Of a stretch of DNA of 64,000 nucleotides, positions 1-11,222 are shown in pieces (position 1 is the stretch's first letter; every line of letters begins with the position of its first letter). A model generated the notes under the pieces. It was given only the letters and a program-made list of their open reading frames with translations. It ran no database searches and had not been told where the DNA came from. The stretch is from contig NZ_JAAAPL010000001.1 of NCBI RefSeq assembly GCF_011317445.1, positions 1,755,001-1,819,000 on the forward strand. Reading direction: 5' to 3'. Origin of the DNA: Chelativorans multitrophicus. Its GTDB lineage: Bacteria; Pseudomonadota; Alphaproteobacteria; Rhizobiales; Rhizobiaceae. Made by a program: the position numbers and the translations under genes.

Positions 1-583
1 CGAGCTTGCCCAAATGGTTCGATATGTTCTGCGCTTCCTGCATGTGGTCGAAGCGGTCGCCCATCGTGACAAACAGGTGCCCATCCGGCGAGAAGGCAAG
101 GCGTGAACCGAAATGGTTTCCGCCGGAAACCGCCGGCTCCTGCCGGAAAATGACCTCAAAATTCTCAATAGCCGTAGCATCTTCGTTCAGCCGGCCTCGG
201 CCAGCGGAAGTTCCCGCCCCCTCGCCACGCGCTTCGGAGAAGGTAAAATAGACCAGGCGGTTCTGGTCGAACTGCGGATCGAGCGCCACATCCAGGAGCC
301 CGCCCTGTCCCCGGGCCACGACCTCCGGCGTACCCTGGATCGGGCTCGAAATCTCGCCCTCGGCGCTGATCCTGCGCAAGGTTCCGCTGCGTTCCGTCAC
401 CAGCATGGAGCCGTCGGGCAGGAAGACAGCTCCCCACGGGCTGGAAAGCCCGTCCGCAACGGTTTCCACACGAAGCGAGCCGCTCTCGCTTTCCAGGCTC
501 GAACGCACGTCTTGAGCCCATGCGCAGGAGACGAGCAGCGGGACGGCGAAAATGCTCAGGGACTGGATGATCTTCGATGACAT
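1..583 (-). CDS. PQQ-dependent aldose sugar dehydrogenase, 5' part only
   Basis: The reading frame starts at an ATG at 583 and stays open to the left edge, so the 3' end lies outside the window. The first ~24 residues form a signal peptide (hydrophobic core, then VSCAWAQ), so the mature protein is periplasmic. Downstream are the motifs SSPWGAVFLPDGSMLVTER, GGLLDVALDP and NHFGSRLAFSPDGHLFVT, typical of the soluble PQQ glucose/sorbosone dehydrogenase beta-propeller family (Asd/YliI type). Family members oxidise aldose sugars in the periplasm and pass electrons to the respiratory chain. About 194 residues are visible of a family length near 370-400. It is divergent from the neighbour at 820. The family call is firm; the substrate is not determined. 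Confidence 0.85.
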   Translation of the reverse strand, partial: MSSKIIQSLSIFAVPLLVSCAWAQDVRSSLESESGSLRVETVADGLSSPWGAVFLPDGSMLVTERSGTLRRISAEGEISSPIQGTPEVVARGQGGLLDVALDPQFDQNRLVYFTFSEARGEGAGTSAGRGRLNEDATAIENFEVIFRQEPAVSGGNHFGSRLAFSPDGHLFVTMGDRFDHMQEAQNISNHLGKL

Positions 584-819
584 GAGGCAGGTCCTCTCTT
601 GGGCGCGTCGATACGCGAACCTTTGAGCGAGATGCGCGGTTCCCATCGTAAGGAGCAATCTGCACAAAACAAGCGTCTGTCCCAACCCGTCTGTATTAAG
701 CGAGACGTCCACCCCCCTTTTCCAAACCCAGCTTCCGCAAAAAGCCCGCGGTGGCAACTTTCGAAAATTCTTGCGCGAGAACGGGATTCGCCCTCGACTA
801 TCGAAAATAAGGAGATGGC

Positions 820-1425
820 ATGGGCAATATTCTCAACCCAAGAGGTGCAGGCGGATCGGGAAAGACCGAACTTGTCCGCAGAATTCTCTATCGATATGGG
901 TGGAAGGCAGGAGAAAGATACGGCGGCAGCCTGGTTGAGTGTCTTTATGTTTCGGGCCGCAGCCGCCCGTTTGCATATCGTCTCCCCCACCCTTTCGGTG
1001 GCCGGCCGCTTGTCGTGATCGGTCACTACGAGGTCACGAGCGGGGGATGCGACACCATCCGGCAGGCGGATGGCGGTTTGGTGGAGGTGGCCCGTTCAGC
1101 GGATGCATTCACCGCCACCGGCCACGACGTGATCATCGAGGGCTTGAGGCTGAGCAGTGACGTGGAGCACTCAATGGCGCTGGCGCGTTCCCGTCGGCTC
1201 CTTGTACTGCGATTGAGAACGCCGCTCCGCCGGTGTGTTTACAATTTGGCTTCGCGCCGCCGCGTAGGACCTCGCGCCCACCCCGCCATTGAAAGAGCCG
1301 TGAAGGCGGAGCACGCCCGGATCGAGCAAGCCTGCCAGTGGCTGCGCCCGCATGCATATGTGGAGGATGTCACCTTTGACGAGGCACTTGCCCGCGCCGG
1401 CGCTCTGCTGGGCCTGACATCTTAA
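820..1425 (+). CDS. Small P-loop NTPase / kinase-like protein
   Basis: This is a 201-residue protein with an excellent Shine-Dalgarno (AAGGAG at 809-814) ahead of the ATG. A Walker A motif (GAGGSGKTE, residues ~9-17) sits at the N-terminus, and a basic RRRVGPR stretch in the last third looks like a nucleoside/nucleotide-kinase lid. A hydrophobic strand ending in Glu (VIIEG, ~residues 106-110) may be the Walker B. The size and layout resemble AAA_33/dNMP-kinase-like P-loop proteins, but I do not recognise a specific family and the substrate is unknown. It stands alone, with about 80 bp before the membrane protein downstream. The gene call is safe; the function is only a fold-level inference. 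Confidence 0.75.
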   Translation: MGNILNPRGAGGSGKTELVRRILYRYGWKAGERYGGSLVECLYVSGRSRPFAYRLPHPFGGRPLVVIGHYEVTSGGCDTIRQADGGLVEVARSADAFTATGHDVIIEGLRLSSDVEHSMALARSRRLLVLRLRTPLRRCVYNLASRRRVGPRAHPAIERAVKAEHARIEQACQWLRPHAYVEDVTFDEALARAGALLGLTS

Positions 1426-1505
1426 ACCAGATCGGCCGGCCGCTTCGGAACCTGCCTTCCCCCTTCCCGTTACCAGAAGGATTTCCGTTACAGGCGGGAC
1501 GCAGC

Positions 1506-2576
1506 ATGAAGCAGGATGCCAGCTCCGATCTGCATTCCCGGGATCTCCCGGTTCGATGGAGTTTCTTTTTTCGCCTCTTCTTGCTGGCCGCCGCCATTGT
1601 CGCTGCCGGGCTTCTGGTGTGGAGCCTATCCAACCTGCTTCTTCTGGCCTTCGGCGCCATCCTCGTGGCGGTGCTGACCAGATCCTTCGCTTCCCTGATC
1701 GAGCATCATACACCCCTGCGTTCCGGGGCTTCACTCGCCGCGGCGGCAATAGCCATCGGCCTGTTCATAACCGGGTTTGCGATCCTCCTCGGCTCGCAGC
1801 TACAGGCACAGTTCGGCCAGCTCATCGAACGCGTGCCCGACCTGCTTCGCGCCTTGGAGGACCGCTTCGGCATCGATAATTTGGAAGGCCGGCTTGTCGA
1901 GCAGATACAGCAATCGATGGCGCGCACATCGTTGCTGTCCAATGTCGCCGGCTTTTCCTCGGCCATCTTCGGCAGTCTCGCCAATCTTCTTCTCGTAATG
2001 GTGGCCGGCATCTATCTCGCGGCCGACCCGCGAAGCTATCGCCGCGGTTTCTTCCTCCTGTTTCCAAGGCGCGCCCGCCGCGAGGCCGCCGAAACGCTCG
2101 ACGTTCTCTATATGGCTCTTCGCCTCTGGCTGCTCGGGCAGCTTCTGAGCATGTTTCTGGTCGGAGCAGCCTCTGCGGTGGGTCTCTGGCTTCTTGGGGT
2201 ACCCTCAGCCCTCGCCCTTGGTGTTATCGCGGGCCTGCTGGAGTTCGTACCGGTGATAGGTCCCATTCTCGGCGCTGCACCGGCGGTGGCCGTGGGGCTT
2301 GCGGAAAGTCCCGTTACCGCCGCATGGGTGGCGCTGCTTTATCTCGTCATCCAGCAGCTGGAAGGCAATCTGATCATGCCGCTCATACAGCAACGCATGG
2401 TGCGGCTTCCCCCAGCGCTCACCATCTTTGCGATTATCGGCTTCGGCCTGCTGTTCGGTCCGCTTGGCATCCTCTTCGCAACGCCGCTCCTGGTTGTCGT
2501 CTTCGTTTCGGTAAAGAAGCTGTGGGTTCGCGACACGCTGGACGAGGACACCGAATTGCCGGGAGAGGAAGAGTGA
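1506..2576 (+). CDS. AI-2E family (PerM/YdiK-type) membrane protein
   Basis: The 356-residue protein is strongly hydrophobic, with about seven to eight predicted transmembrane helices. An N-terminal helix pair (~residues 20-60) is followed by an amphipathic region (~80-150) rich in Q/E/R, then a block of helices. Near the C-terminus, FAIIGFGLLFGPLGILFATPLLV is characteristic of the AI-2E transporter/PerM family. Despite the name, most members have no proven role in autoinducer transport, and several act as Na+/H+ antiporters or as permeases of unknown substrate. The tail is short and acidic (DEDTELPGEEE). The Shine-Dalgarno is weak (GGCGGGAC). It converges on nadC with only about 10 bp between the stops. 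Confidence 0.9.
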   Translation: MKQDASSDLHSRDLPVRWSFFFRLFLLAAAIVAAGLLVWSLSNLLLLAFGAILVAVLTRSFASLIEHHTPLRSGASLAAAAIAIGLFITGFAILLGSQLQAQFGQLIERVPDLLRALEDRFGIDNLEGRLVEQIQQSMARTSLLSNVAGFSSAIFGSLANLLLVMVAGIYLAADPRSYRRGFFLLFPRRARREAAETLDVLYMALRLWLLGQLLSMFLVGAASAVGLWLLGVPSALALGVIAGLLEFVPVIGPILGAAPAVAVGLAESPVTAAWVALLYLVIQQLEGNLIMPLIQQRMVRLPPALTIFAIIGFGLLFGPLGILFATPLLVVVFVSVKKLWVRDTLDEDTELPGEEE

Positions 2577-2586
2577 ACTCGTCGCC

Positions 2587-3441
2587 TCAGGCGCGATAAT
2601 CCAACCCGATATCCAGCACCGGCGCGCTGTGGGTGATCCAGCCGACCGAGATGAGATCAACGCCCGAAGCGGCAATTGCGGGCGCGGTTTCCCGTGTTAC
2701 CCGGCCTGAGGCTTCGGTGATCGCGCGGCCGGCCGTCAGCTCTACAGCGCGCGCGAGCTGCTCGGGCGACATATTGTCGAGCAGAACCGCATCGACTTTC
2801 CGGGCGAGCACCTCTTCGAGCTGGGCCAGCGTATCGACTTCCACCTCGATCTTGACCATATGGCCCGCATGCGCCCGCGCCCGCTCAATGGCAGGGCGGA
2901 TACCACCGGCGATCGCAATATGGTTGTCCTTGATGAGGATGGCGTCGTCCAGCCCGAAGCGGTGGTTTGAGCCGCCACCGGCCCGCACAGCGTATTTTTC
3001 GAGCGCCCGCAGGCCAGGAGTCGTTTTGCGCGTGCAGACGATCTGCGCCTTGTGGCCCCTGACGACCTCGACGATCCCAGCAGTGGCCGTGGCGATGCCG
3101 CAGAGATGACAGAGGAAGTTAAGCGCCGTGCGCTCGGCAATCAGCAGGCCGCGCGCGGGCCCGCTGACACTGGCAATCACATCTCCCGGAGCAATCGCGC
3201 TGCCATCGGGCCGCTCGATCTTCACCGAGATCGCCGGATCGATAAGGCGGAACGCAAGCGCAGCCACATCGAGTCCCGCGACAACGCCCGGCTGGCGGGC
3301 GGTCAGCGTCAGTTCGGCATGAAGGCCGGCGGGAACGACTGCATCCGTGGTGAGATCGCCCGCGCGGCCAAGATCCTCCAGCAACGTTGAGCGAACCAAC
3401 GGCTCGAACATGACGGTGGGAAGCGGAGGAATATTCATCAT
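2587..3441 (-). CDS. nadC: Nicotinate-nucleotide pyrophosphorylase (carboxylating)
   Basis: NadC converts quinolinate plus PRPP to nicotinate mononucleotide, PPi and CO2, the third step of de novo NAD synthesis. The 284 residues match family length. The active-site block TRKTTPGLRALEKYAVRAGG is followed by NHRFGLDDAILIKDNH, and the C-terminal barrel has IEVEVDTLAQLEE and VDAVLLDNMSPEQL, all hallmark NadC segments. The ATG overlaps the nadB stop by four bases (ATGA), so translation is probably coupled. It is the last gene of nadABC, and the whole operon should answer to the operators upstream of nadA. Confidence 0.97.
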   Translation of the reverse strand: MMNIPPLPTVMFEPLVRSTLLEDLGRAGDLTTDAVVPAGLHAELTLTARQPGVVAGLDVAALAFRLIDPAISVKIERPDGSAIAPGDVIASVSGPARGLLIAERTALNFLCHLCGIATATAGIVEVVRGHKAQIVCTRKTTPGLRALEKYAVRAGGGSNHRFGLDDAILIKDNHIAIAGGIRPAIERARAHAGHMVKIEVEVDTLAQLEEVLARKVDAVLLDNMSPEQLARAVELTAGRAITEASGRVTRETAPAIAASGVDLISVGWITHSAPVLDIGLDYRA

Positions 3442-4991
3442 GCGCTCCTGGCCATCGGGATTGCAGGCTCGGGCACGAGACTCCGCGCCGTCTCGAATGC
3501 GTTGGCCAGCGTAAGGCGCGAATGCACCGCATACTCACTGCGCCGGGGGAAATCGGCGCGGAAATGCCCGCCCCGGCTTTCCTCGCGCGCCAGCGCGGAG
3601 ACAACCATCATCAATGCGACCGCCGCGGGATCAGAAGCGGGTCCTTTGCGCTCGGCCAGAGGAAGGAGCGAAGCAATTGCATCCCGCATTGTGTCCGCAT
3701 CGCGGATGACGCCCAAGGCACGCGAGACGACCGGACGCACGACTGAAGCATCCGCACTGCCGGGCATGGCGAAGGAGCCCGGCCGATGGCGCATCGCATC
3801 GCCCGCGCCGGCGATGCTTTCCGCCACCCAACGGCCAAAGACGGCCGCCTCGATCAGCGAATTGCTGGCGAGCCGGTTCGCGCCGTGAAGGCCGGTCGAG
3901 GCTACCTCGCCGCACGCCCATAGGCCGCGCACGGAGCTGCGGCCTTCGCCGTTAACGGCAATGCCGCCCATGTGGTAATGGACGGCAGGGCGAATGGGGA
4001 TCGGCACACGCGACGGATCAAGGCCCGCGGCTCTGCAGAAGGCGTAAATACTGGGAAAGCGGAGAGCGAAGCTGGTCCCGATGGCCCCCCGCGCATCGAG
4101 AAAAACGCGATGGCCCATGGAGAGATGCCACGCCACCGCGCGCGCCACCACGTCGCGCGGCGCAAGCTCGGCGCCCGGCGTGCCCTCGAGGAAACGACGG
4201 CCAGTCTCGTCGATGAGAACCGCGCCCTCCCCGCGCACGGCCTCGCTGACGAGGCGCATCGGACGCCCGGTCCCATCGAGCGCGGTGGGATGGAACTGCA
4301 CGAATTCCAGATCGCGAAGCGCCGCGCCGGCATGTGCGGCAAGCGCAAGCCCTTGGCCGAAGGAACCCAAAGGCGTTGTGGTATCCTCGTACAAACCGCC
4401 GATACTGCCGGTGGCGATCACAACGCGGCTGGTAGCAAGCAGCACCGGACTGTCCGGCCCGGCGGCGACAACCCCGGAAATGGCACCGTCTTCCGTGAGG
4501 AGCCGCCGCGCTTCGAAACCTTCCAGCACGGTGATCGAGGGAGTCCGGCGCACCGCGGCCACAAGCGCGCGCATGATTTCGCGGCCCGTGGCGTCTCCTT
4601 CCGCATGGATGATGCGGCGGCGGCTATGCGCCGCCTCAAGTCCAAGGAGCAGCGGACCGTCCTCTGCCTTGTCAAAGCGGACGCCGAAGCGTGCCAGGTC
4701 CTCGATCGCCCGAGGTGCTGCTCGGACGACCTTGCCGACAATGTCGGGATCGCAAAGCCCGTCCCCTGCGGCGAGCGTATCGGCCAGATGAAGGTCGGGA
4801 TCATCGTCCGGCCCCATGGCTGCCGCGAGCCCGCCCTGCGCCCAGGCGCTCGATGCCTCCTCGCCGAGAGGTGCCTTGGAAAGCACCACGACAGGCATGG
4901 GTGAAAGATGAAGCGCGGTTGCGAGCCCAGCAAGGCCAGCGCCGATAATGACCGGGCGGCCGCTGAGGTCGTGAAGATCAAAGCCGTTCAT
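3438..4991 (-). CDS. nadB: L-aspartate oxidase
   Basis: NadB is an FAD enzyme that oxidises L-aspartate to iminoaspartate, which NadA condenses with dihydroxyacetone phosphate. The 517-residue protein has an N-terminal dinucleotide fold ([14 protein letters not shown], ~residues 15-28), the [14 protein letters not shown] flavin-contact segment, [23 protein letters not shown] and the [16 protein letters not shown]-terminal FAD motif, as in the succinate dehydrogenase/fumarate reductase flavoprotein superfamily. It overlaps nadA and nadC by four bases on each side, giving a tightly coupled operon. Its closest paralogues are SdhA/FrdA, but the nadA/nadC context settles the identity. Confidence 0.97.
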   Translation of the reverse strand: MNGFDLHDLSGRPVIIGAGLAGLATALHLSPMPVVVLSKAPLGEEASSAWAQGGLAAAMGPDDDPDLHLADTLAAGDGLCDPDIVGKVVRAAPRAIEDLARFGVRFDKAEDGPLLLGLEAAHSRRRIIHAEGDATGREIMRALVAAVRRTPSITVLEGFEARRLLTEDGAISGVVAAGPDSPVLLATSRVVIATGSIGGLYEDTTTPLGSFGQGLALAAHAGAALRDLEFVQFHPTALDGTGRPMRLVSEAVRGEGAVLIDETGRRFLEGTPGAELAPRDVVARAVAWHLSMGHRVFLDARGAIGTSFALRFPSIYAFCRAAGLDPSRVPIPIRPAVHYHMGGIAVNGEGRSSVRGLWACGEVASTGLHGANRLASNSLIEAAVFGRWVAESIAGAGDAMRHRPGSFAMPGSADASVVRPVVSRALGVIRDADTMRDAIASLLPLAERKGPASDPAAVALMMVVSALAREESRGGHFRADFPRRSEYAVHSRLTLANAFETARSLVPEPAIPMARSA

Positions 4992-5962
4992 TTGACAGCG
5001 AGCATCCGCTCCACGGCGCGCCGCGCGCGCTCGGCCACCTCAGGATCGACCGTCACCACGTGCTGGTTCTCCTCCAACGCCTTGCGGATATTGGCAAGCG
5101 TGATGCGCTTCATATGCGGGCAGAGATTGCAGGGGCGGACGAACTCGACATCCGGATGAGCCACCGCGACATTGTCGCTCATGGAGCATTCCGTCATCAG
5201 CACGACGCGATGCGGCTTTTCCCGTCCCACATAGTCCGACATGGCGGCCGTGGAGCCGGAGAAATCCGATTCCGCGACCACTTCCGGCGGGCACTCGGGA
5301 TGCGCGAGCACCACCACGCCGGGATTGGCCTCCCGCAATTCGCGGATATCAGCCCCGGTGAAGCGTTCATGCACCTCGCAATGCCCTTTCCAGGCGATGA
5401 TCTCCACGTCCGTTTCAGCGGCAATGTTCTTTGCCAGATACTCGTCCGGGATCATGATCACACGCGGCACGCCAAGCGATTCCACCACCGCGCGCGCATT
5501 GCCGGAAGTGCAGCAGATGTCGGATTCCGCCTTCACCGCCGCCGACGTGTTGACGTAAGTGATCACGGGAACGCCCGGATAATGCTGGCGCATCAGGCGC
5601 ACATCTTCTGCCGTGATGGAATCGGCCAGCGAGCACCCTGCCCCCATATCCGGGATCAGCACCGTTTTTTCCGGATTGAGCAGTTTTGCCGTCTCGGCCA
5701 TGAAATGGACGCCGGCAAGCACGATGACATCGGCATCCGTGTTCACCGCCTCGCGGGCGAGCGCCAGGCTGTCGCCCACGATGTCGCCAACGCAGTGGAA
5801 GATCTCCGGCGTTTGATAGTTGTGCGCCAGTATGACCGCGTTGCGCCTGCGCTTCAGCGCGAGAATTGCCTCGATATCGTCCACGAAAGCCGGCCATTCG
5901 ATCGGCGGGATCACTCGCTTCACCTTATCGTAAAGCGCGTCGGTGCGGGGGATATCGAGCAT
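4988..5962 (-). CDS. nadA: Quinolinate synthase A (4Fe-4S enzyme)
   Basis: NadA condenses iminoaspartate with DHAP to quinolinate, using an oxygen-sensitive [4Fe-4S] cluster. The protein has the three expected cysteine contexts: [19 protein letters not shown] and [10 protein letters not shown]. It also has [20 protein letters not shown] and [16 protein letters not shown] prefer the ATG at 5962 (MLDIPRTD, 324 aa) over a TTG at 5968, because GGAG lies seven bases before the ATG, whereas it would sit two bases before the TTG. It is the first gene of nadABC; two NadQ-type palindromes lie just upstream. Confidence 0.96.
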   Translation of the reverse strand: MLDIPRTDALYDKVKRVIPPIEWPAFVDDIEAILALKRRRNAVILAHNYQTPEIFHCVGDIVGDSLALAREAVNTDADVIVLAGVHFMAETAKLLNPEKTVLIPDMGAGCSLADSITAEDVRLMRQHYPGVPVITYVNTSAAVKAESDICCTSGNARAVVESLGVPRVIMIPDEYLAKNIAAETDVEIIAWKGHCEVHERFTGADIRELREANPGVVVLAHPECPPEVVAESDFSGSTAAMSDYVGREKPHRVVLMTECSMSDNVAVAHPDVEFVRPCNLCPHMKRITLANIRKALEENQHVVTVDPEVAERARRAVERMLAVK

Positions 5963-5976
5963 GGACAATCTCCAAT

Positions 5977-5995
5977 TATGCTCCGATTGAGCATA
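5977..5995. promoter_or_regulatory. Putative NadQ operator, nadA-proximal copy
   Basis: This is a perfect 19-bp dyad, TATGCTC-N5-GAGCATA, centred about 24 bp upstream of the nadA ATG. A second copy lies 26 bp further upstream. The position between nadQ and nadABC, and the two-copy organisation, make it a strong candidate operator for the NadQ regulator encoded by the next gene. The palindrome is directly visible; the assignment to NadQ is inference from context. Confidence 0.75.
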
Positions 5996-6002
5996 TCATA
6001 TA

Positions 6003-6021
6003 TATGCTTGCGCTGAGCATA
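6003..6021. promoter_or_regulatory. Putative NadQ operator, distal copy
   Basis: This is a second 19-bp dyad, TATGCTT-N5-GAGCATA, with one mismatch between the arms. Its centre is 26 bp (about 2.5 helical turns) from the first copy. It ends eight bases before the nadQ stop codon, so the whole nadA control region is squeezed into about 66 bp between the two genes. Confidence 0.7.
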
Positions 6022-6028
6022 AGTCTTG

Positions 6029-6970
6029 TCAAGCCCGAATAACCGGTAATTTTGTTCCTGCGGCAGTACGTTCCATCAGCACGACCGGCCGGAAGCGGAA
6101 GAGCTTTGCAGGCCGCCCCCGCGTTTCCGAGGTAGTTTCGCCGGTTTCCTCGACCAGTTCCTGCTGCTCGATGAGCCGACGAAAATTCTGCTTGTGGACC
6201 AATCGGCCGGAGAGCGCCTCTACCGCGCGTTGCAACTGCAGGAGCGTGAAGACGGGAGGCATGAGCTCGAAAACCACCGGACGGTATTTGATCTTGGTGC
6301 GCAGCCGCGCAATCCCGGTCGCGAGGATGCGCCGATGGTCGGCGATCATCGATCTGCCCGGCACGGGCGGTGTGTGACTGCCTTTCCTGCCTCGTAAAGC
6401 CTCGTCCACCAGGCCAGCCTCATAGAGCAGCTCGTATCGCTGCAGCACCAGCTCCTCGTTCCAGGGCCGCCCGTCCAGCCCGAACGCGACCGCGATGCGA
6501 TGGTACCGCTCCTCGCCGGCTTCTTCGCCGGGCCCTTCGGCCCAGACCTTCAGACGCGGCAGGATAAAATCCGCCAGAATGGCGGGCGGGCCTTTCCGAT
6601 GGTCCTCCCACGGAAAATAATCATACCAGCTCCGCCAGTCGCGCGGCGCCTGCCCGTCTTTGCGCTCGTCGCGCGTCAGCCCCAGATAGCTGATCGAGAT
6701 TGCGCGCTCGGGCTCATCCGCCATACGGTCCCGGTCGGCAAAGGTATAAAGCTGCTCGATGTAACCGAGCCGATGGCCGGTCTGCTGTTCCACCCAATCC
6801 CGGAGGCCAGCCTGGAGCGAGCGGTGGCCGAGTTCGAACGGGCCGGATGGCAGGGCTTTCCCCTGCTTAATGGTAAGCGCGCGCGGGCAATTATCGATCA
6901 CCGCGGCGACGACTGCCATCAGGTCAACCTTGACTTCATGGCGCTGGTGAGGATCCTGCGTCACGTTCAT
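6029..6970 (-). CDS. nadQ: NadQ/NrtR-like Nudix-related transcriptional regulator
   Basis: The 313-residue protein has two parts. Residues ~15-190 look like a Nudix-type ligand-binding domain (LPSGPFELGHRSLQAGLRDW), but the catalytic REXXEE core is missing, so it is probably a sensor rather than a hydrolase. Residues ~215-300 resemble the NrtR winged helix (FTLLQLQRAVEAL, then GRPAKLFRF). This matches COG4111/NadQ, described in alphaproteobacteria as a regulator of nadABC. The gene lies directly upstream of nadA in the same orientation, with paired palindromes between them. It is divergent from panB. The family call is strong; the ligand is not visible in the sequence. Confidence 0.88.
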   Translation of the reverse strand: MNVTQDPHQRHEVKVDLMAVVAAVIDNCPRALTIKQGKALPSGPFELGHRSLQAGLRDWVEQQTGHRLGYIEQLYTFADRDRMADEPERAISISYLGLTRDERKDGQAPRDWRSWYDYFPWEDHRKGPPAILADFILPRLKVWAEGPGEEAGEERYHRIAVAFGLDGRPWNEELVLQRYELLYEAGLVDEALRGRKGSHTPPVPGRSMIADHRRILATGIARLRTKIKYRPVVFELMPPVFTLLQLQRAVEALSGRLVHKQNFRRLIEQQELVEETGETTSETRGRPAKLFRFRPVVLMERTAAGTKLPVIRA

Positions 6971-7149
6971 CGGCTCTGGTTACGTCCTGCTTCGTTCGAA
7001 AAGGATTTGTACCAGCATGTATCAGCAGCCGCCGTCCGGCGAAACCGGCCGTGCAGCCTGACCGGCAGAAGTGAAGCAAATTTTTCTTCGCAAGCGCACA
7101 AAACTGTGCGAAATGGCGGCACCAGCAGTTGCCTCTGGAGGAAATAGTC

Positions 7150-7995
7150 ATGAGTGCAACCGGAGGAGCGAAATCCTTCACCCCGCCGGACATCGCCAAG
7201 GCCAAAGGCAAGGCGCCGATCGTTTGTCTCACTGCCTACACGACGCCCATTGCGCGCCTTCTCGATCCGCATTGCGACGTGGTTCTCGTGGGCGACAGCG
7301 TGGGCATGGTGATGCACGGGCTGCCCTCCACGCTGGGCGTGACGCTGGACATGATGATCATGCATGGGAAAGCGGTGCGCCGAGGCCTGGAAAGGGCCTT
7401 GATGGTCGTCGACATGCCCTTCGGCAGCTATGAGGAAGGGCCGGAACAGGCTTTTCGCAATGCAGCACGCGTGATGGCGGAGACCGGCTGCGCGGCTGTC
7501 AAGCTCGAAGGCGGAGAGAGCATGGCCGAGACGATCCGCTTCCTGACCGGCCGTGGCATACCGGTGATGGCCCATGTGGGTCTGACGCCACAGGCCGTGA
7601 ACGCTTTCGGCGGTTATCAGGTCCAAGGACGGGGCGAAGACGGCGACCGCGTGATGCGTGACGCGCAAGCAGTGGCCAAGGCCGGCGCCTTCTCCGTGGT
7701 CCTGGAAAAGGTGCCCGAGCCGCTCGCCCGCCGGATCACCAAGGAAATCCCTATCCCCACCATCGGCATCGGGGCTTCCCCCGCCTGCGACGGGCAGGTT
7801 TTGGTGGTAGACGACATGCTCGGGATGTTCACCGATTTCCGCCCGAAATTCGTCAAGCGCTATGCGGAACTGGCGGAAGCCGCCGAGGCCGGAATCGCCG
7901 CCTATGCAAAAGATGTGCGGCAGCGCCGTTTTCCGGCGCCGGAACATGTATTCAGCGATATGCCCAAGCCGGTGAAGGGAGGCGAGGCAGCGTGA
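7150..7995 (+). CDS. panB: 3-methyl-2-oxobutanoate hydroxymethyltransferase
   Basis: PanB transfers a hydroxymethyl group from 5,10-methylene-THF to alpha-ketoisovalerate, giving ketopantoate for pantothenate/CoA synthesis. Diagnostic segments are [57 protein letters not shown] and [21 protein letters not shown]. The start is the ATG at 7150 because GGAGGAA lies at 7137-7143; an upstream in-frame alternative at 7129 would put that ribosome site inside the gene. The result is 281 residues, normal for the family. The stop overlaps the panC GTG start by four bases. Confidence 0.97.
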   Translation: MSATGGAKSFTPPDIAKAKGKAPIVCLTAYTTPIARLLDPHCDVVLVGDSVGMVMHGLPSTLGVTLDMMIMHGKAVRRGLERALMVVDMPFGSYEEGPEQAFRNAARVMAETGCAAVKLEGGESMAETIRFLTGRGIPVMAHVGLTPQAVNAFGGYQVQGRGEDGDRVMRDAQAVAKAGAFSVVLEKVPEPLARRITKEIPIPTIGIGASPACDGQVLVVDDMLGMFTDFRPKFVKRYAELAEAAEAGIAAYAKDVRQRRFPAPEHVFSDMPKPVKGGEAA

Positions 7996-8846
7996 GTGTC
8001 CCAATTTTCCGCACGGTGAAGGAATTACGCGCGGCGGTGGCGGATTGGCGCCGTGATGGGCTTCGCGTCGGCGTCGTACCTACGATGGGTGCGCTGCATG
8101 AAGGGCATCTGAGCCTCGTGCGCGCGGCCCTGGCGAACACGGACCGGGTAATCGTCACTCTGTTCGTCAATCCGAAACAATTCAACAATGCAGGCGATCT
8201 CGCCGCCTATCCCCGCACGGAAAAGGAGGATGCCGCCAAGCTCGCCCCGCTCGGCGCCCACATGCTCTATGCACCGGATGGCGCAGAGATGTATCCGAAC
8301 GGATTTTCCACAACGGTCTCGGTGAGCGGCGTGAGCGAGGGCCTTTGCGGCGCCTTCCGGCCCGGCCACTTCGACGGGGTGGCGACCGTGGTCACGAAGC
8401 TGCTCCTGCAGACCGGGGCCGACCTTGCCTTTTTCGGCGAGAAGGATTTTCAGCAGCTGCACGTGGTGCGCCGGCTAACCCGAGACCTCGATATACCCAC
8501 GCAGATCATCGCTTGCCCGACGGTGCGCGAAGCGGATGGGCTTGCCCTCTCTTCCCGAAATGTGCGGCTTTCGGCTGACGACCGCCGCAATGCTCCGAAG
8601 CTCGCCGAAGCGCTCTTTGCCGCCGCCGGCCGCCTGGCGGAGGGCACGCCTGTAGCCGAGGTGCTGCCCAATGCCCGCGATGCGATACTCGCAGCGGGCT
8701 ATCAGGAGGTTGAATATCTCGAACTGCGGGGAGAGGATGACCTTGCTCCGCTTTCCGGCCTCGATAGGCCGGCGCGGCTGCTCGTTGCCGCGTGGATCGG
8801 TGGAGTTCGCCTCATCGACAATCTGCCGGTTGCGCAGCCTGCCTGA
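7992..8846 (+). CDS. panC: Pantothenate synthetase (pantoate-beta-alanine ligase)
   Basis: PanC activates pantoate with ATP and condenses it with beta-alanine. The nucleotidyltransferase-fold motifs are all present: [52 protein letters not shown] and [11 protein letters not shown]. The protein has 284 residues and a GTG start in a GTGA overlap with the panB stop, so the two are translated as a coupled pair. A TPP riboswitch for the next operon follows, so the pan pair probably ends here. Confidence 0.97.
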   Translation: MSVPIFRTVKELRAAVADWRRDGLRVGVVPTMGALHEGHLSLVRAALANTDRVIVTLFVNPKQFNNAGDLAAYPRTEKEDAAKLAPLGAHMLYAPDGAEMYPNGFSTTVSVSGVSEGLCGAFRPGHFDGVATVVTKLLLQTGADLAFFGEKDFQQLHVVRRLTRDLDIPTQIIACPTVREADGLALSSRNVRLSADDRRNAPKLAEALFAAAGRLAEGTPVAEVLPNARDAILAAGYQEVEYLELRGEDDLAPLSGLDRPARLLVAAWIGGVRLIDNLPVAQPA

Positions 8847-8904
8847 GAGGCCAATCACTGCTTTCGCTGCTTGACAAGCCAGGGCACTCCTCGCAAGATC
8901 AAAC

Positions 8905-10951
<2,047 letters not shown>

Positions 10952-10994
10952 GGACAGGTGGATTTGCTATGCTTGGGAAAGCCGGTGGCCTTAT

Positions 10995-11153
10995 ACCCCC
11001 CTCTGCCCGGCCGGGCATCTCCCCCTCAAGGGGGGAGATTGGGCCGGCGGTGTGGGTCGCGCCTCTTTCTGCATCGCTGCCGGTTGGCGAAAGCTTTGAT
11101 GACTGCCAATCTCCCCCCTTGAGGGGGAGATGTCCGGCAGGACAGAGGGGGGT
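10995..11153. repeat. Long interspersed inverted repeat (RIME-like) inside the thi operon
   Basis: Two arms of about 48 bp (10995-11042 and 11105-11153) are reverse complements with about three mismatches, separated by a ~62-bp loop. Each arm contains its own small palindrome, CTCCCCCTCAAGGGGGGAG. The arms read ACCCCCCTCTG at one end and GAGATTGG at the other. As RNA this would form a very stable cruciform-like hairpin between thiC and thiO. This CCCCTCAAGG-type element resembles short interspersed palindromes I associate with Mesorhizobium-like genomes; the family assignment is from memory. Confidence 0.85.
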
Positions 11154-11222
11154 GCGCAAGAGCACAATCCTACCCGTCTTGCCCGCTTTATTCGAACCCT
11201 CCATCTGCGCGAGGACCCCCTG

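Noticed and set aside
5963-5968. An upstream TTG start for nadA.
   Set aside because: The GGAG would sit only two bases from the TTG; it is well placed for the ATG at 5962.
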